From assembly GCF_041260155.1 (NCBI RefSeq), contig NW_027248387.1, positions 500,001 through 564,000 of the forward strand: 64,000 bases of DNA, written 5' to 3'. Below are positions 61,621 to 64,000 of this stretch, in pieces. This DNA is from Ptychodera flava (lineage: Eukaryota > Hemichordata > Enteropneusta > Ptychoderidae). Each line of letters begins with the position of its first letter. Within the stretch, counting starts at the first letter, position 1. The position numbers were made by a program, and so were the translations under genes. Under the pieces are notes generated by a model. It was not told the origin of the DNA. It saw only the letters and a program-made list of their open reading frames with translations, and did not search any database.

Positions 61621-64000
61621 ATTAAAGCTGCAAGCAGCGTTGGCGGGGCCCAAGCGGATAACATGGTTGAAAGATCTTGCACTAATGATATTATGTGCAA
61701 AATTCGATCTTGGAAAAGTATGATTTTGAACATCATCTCATAGTTACTGTACGTGTCAGTGGGAATTGCATATTCTACGTAAAATCCAATATGGCGGCGA
61801 AATATGAAGGATGTAGCACTTGTGGTTACTGTGTTATGGACATATACTCATATTTAAGGGCAAAGGTCATCGAGGTCACGTGACATTTTGTCAAAAAAAT
61901 TGTAAAGCTTAGTTATCCTATATACCAAAAATCAGACCTCTAGCTCTATTGGCTAGCTCAGAATTTGATATGCGCATAATTAATGAGGTACAGGATGTGG
62001 TGTCATAAGGTCTCCCATCATACCAAATATGAAGGCTGTAGCACTTGTGATTACTGAGTTATTGACATATACGTATTTTCAAGGTCAAAGGTCATCGAGG
62101 TCATGTGACATTTTGTCAAAAAATTGTATTGCTAAGTTATCCCTATATACCAAAAATCAGACCTTTAGCTCTATTGGCTGGCTCAGAATTACATATGCGC
62201 ATAATTAATGAGGTACAGGATGTGGTGTCATAAGGTCTCCAATCATACCAAATATGAAGGGTGTAGCACTTGTGGTTACTGAGTTATGGACATATACATA
62301 TTTTCAAGGTCAAAGGTCATCGAGGTCATGTGACATTTTGTCAAAAAAAATGTAATGCTAAGTTATGCCTATATACCAAAAATCAGACCTCTAGCTCTAT
62401 TGGCTGGCTCAAAATTAGATATGCACATAATTAATGAGGTACAGGATGTGGTGTCATAAGGTCTCCCATCATACCAAATATGAAGGCTGTAGCACTTGTG
62501 GTTACTGAGTTATTGATTTATACGTATATTCAAGGTCAAAGGTTATCGAGGTCACGTGACATTATGTCAAAAAAAATTGTCTTGCTAAGTTATCCCTATA
62601 TACCAAAAATCAGACCTCTAGCTCTATTCGCTGGCTCAGAATTAGATATGCGCATAATTAATGAGGTACAGGATGTGGCGTCATAAGGTCTCCCATCATA
62701 CCAAATATGAAGGGTGTAGCACTTGTGGTTACTGAGTTATGGACATATACGTATTTTCAAGGTCGAAGGTCATCGAGGTCATGTGACATTTTGTCAAAAT
62801 AATTGTATTGCTAAGTTATCCCTATATACCAAAAATTAGACCTTTAGCTCTATTGGCTGGCTCAAAATTAGATATGCACATAATTAATGAGGTACAGGAT
62901 GTGGTGTCATAAGGTCTCCCATCATACCAAATATGAAGGCTGTAGCACTTGTGGTTACTGAGTTATTGATTTATACGTATATTCAAGGTCAAAGGTTATC
63001 GAGGTCACGTGACATTATGTCAAAAAAAATTGTCTTGCTAAGTTATCCCTATATACCAAAAATCAGACCTCTAGCTCTATTGGCTGGCTCAGAATTCGAT
63101 ATGCGCATAATTAATGAGGTACAGGATGTGGTGTCATAAGGTCTCCCATCATACCAAATATGAAGGGTGTAGCACTTGTGGTTACTGAGTTATGGACATA
63201 TACGTATTTTCAAGGTCAAAGGTCATAGAGGTCATGTGATATTTTGTCAAAAAAATTGTATTGCTAAGTTATCCCTATATACCAAAAATCAGACCTCTAG
63301 CTCTATTGGCTGGCTCAGAATTAGATATGCGCATAATTAATGAGGTACAGGATGTGGTGTCATAAGGTCTCCCATCATACCAAATATGAAGGGTGTAGCA
63401 CTTGTGGTTACTGAGTTATGGACATATACGTATTTTCAAGGTCAAAGGTTATCGAGGTCATGTGACACTTTGTCAAAATAATTGTATTGCTAAGTTATCC
63501 CTATATACCAAAAATTAGACCTTTAGCTCTATTGGCTGGCTCAGAATTACATATGCGCATAATTAATGAGGTACAGGATATGGTGTCATAAGGTCTCCCA
63601 TCATACCAAATATGAAGGGTGTAGCACTTGTGGTTACTGAGTAATGGACATATACGTATTTTCAAGGTCAAAGGTTATCGAGGTCACGTGACATTTTGTC
63701 AAAAAAATTGTAATGCTAAGTTATGCCTATATACCAAAAATTAGACCTCTCGCTCTATTGGCTGGCTCAGAATTAGATATGCGCATAATTAATGAGGTAC
63801 AGGATGTGGTGTCATAAGGTCTCCCATCATACCAAATATGAAGGGTGTAGCACTTGTGGTTACTGAGTTAAGGACATATACGTATATTCAAGGTCAAAGG
63901 TCATCGAGGTCACGTGACATTTTGTCAAAAAAATTGTATTGCTAAGTTATCCCTATATACCAAAAATCAGATCTTTAGCTCTATTGCTGGCTCAGAATTA
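61621..64000 (+). mobile_element. Helentron-like block VI (cut by window end)
   Basis: Starts ATTAAAGCTGCAAGCAGCG, has the leader of block III and then ten 225-bp monomers up to the window edge. Its 3' end is outside. Confidence 0.78.
61802..64000 (+). repeat. 225-bp satellite, array 3 (10 copies, continuing)
   Basis: Monomer starts at 61802, 62027, 62252, 62478, 62705, 62931, 63158, 63384, 63610 and 63836. Adjacent pairs share private variants (TTGATTTATACG at 62478 and 62931; CAAAATTAGATATGCACA at the ends of 62252 and 62705), giving a 453-bp dimeric higher-order repeat. Confidence 0.95.

Noticed and set aside
55287..63139. Series of similar 60-76 codon ORFs in the satellite arrays
   Set aside because: They recur with the monomer period, start and stop at fixed monomer positions, and have no domain; by-products of the repeat.
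54287..64000. CRISPR-like regularly spaced repeats
   Set aside because: The repeat is contiguous (225 bp) without unique spacers and lies in a eukaryotic context; it is a satellite.

Overview
The window reads as nuclear DNA of a metazoan, most likely a marine invertebrate deuterostome (a hemichordate or cephalochordate would fit; this lean is inference). Genes are split by GT-AG introns, promoters carry ETS, YY1 and NRF1-type motifs, DNA is AT-rich with many foldback elements and satellites, and the protein families are animal ones. There are no bacterial operons, ribosome binding sites or CRISPR arrays.

Layout. 1-8.4 kb: degenerate tandem repeats, foldback elements, a fragment of a Crypton/DUF3504-type recombinase, a region bounded by inverted GGGAGCATTCGTTATT-like ends that contains an ETS/YY1 promoter, and an (AT)n tract. 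8.9-10.2 kb: terminal exon of a Golgi-type carbohydrate sulfotransferase with two one-base frame slips. 11.2-12.2 kb: a palindrome plus an 809-bp inverted-repeat element, repeated in inverse orientation at 45.2-46.1 kb. 12.8-13.7 kb: a broken kelch-repeat gene. 16.5-27.9 kb (minus strand): a seven-exon multi-EGF type I membrane receptor with signal peptide, CC-containing N-terminal module, EGF-like repeats, one membrane span and a tail with a YATFDL tyrosine motif. Its first exon and promoter recur 5.0 kb upstream (32.7 kb), inside an old segmental duplication later broken by a DNA element and a 5'-truncated LINE. 40.0-41.8 kb: a two-exon C11orf68-like gene (UPF0696/DUF1917). 47.6-48.8 kb (minus strand): the last two recognisable exons of methylsterol monooxygenase 1 (MSMO1).

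50.8-64 kb (and continuing beyond the window): head-to-tail blocks that begin with a GCTGCAAGCAGC hairpin and a GGGGCCCAAGC motif and end with a GAA tract, a GC-rich hairpin and CTAA. They resemble Helentron/HINE-type rolling-circle elements carrying satellites. Two satellite monomers (about 225 bp, 31 clear copies; about 155 bp) fill them. The 225-bp monomer carries a nuclear-receptor DR1 (AGGTCAAAGGTCA) beside a GTCACGTGAC E-box palindrome, and the 155-bp monomer carries CACGTGAC next to a YY1-like ATGGCGGCC. This is the most unusual structure here. Because the upstream MSMO1 exons were not found before the array, it may lie in an MSMO1 intron.

Several unrelated genes show single-base phase problems, some at homopolymers, so some of the apparent breaks may be assembly indels rather than true mutations. 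The genes do not form an obvious pathway.
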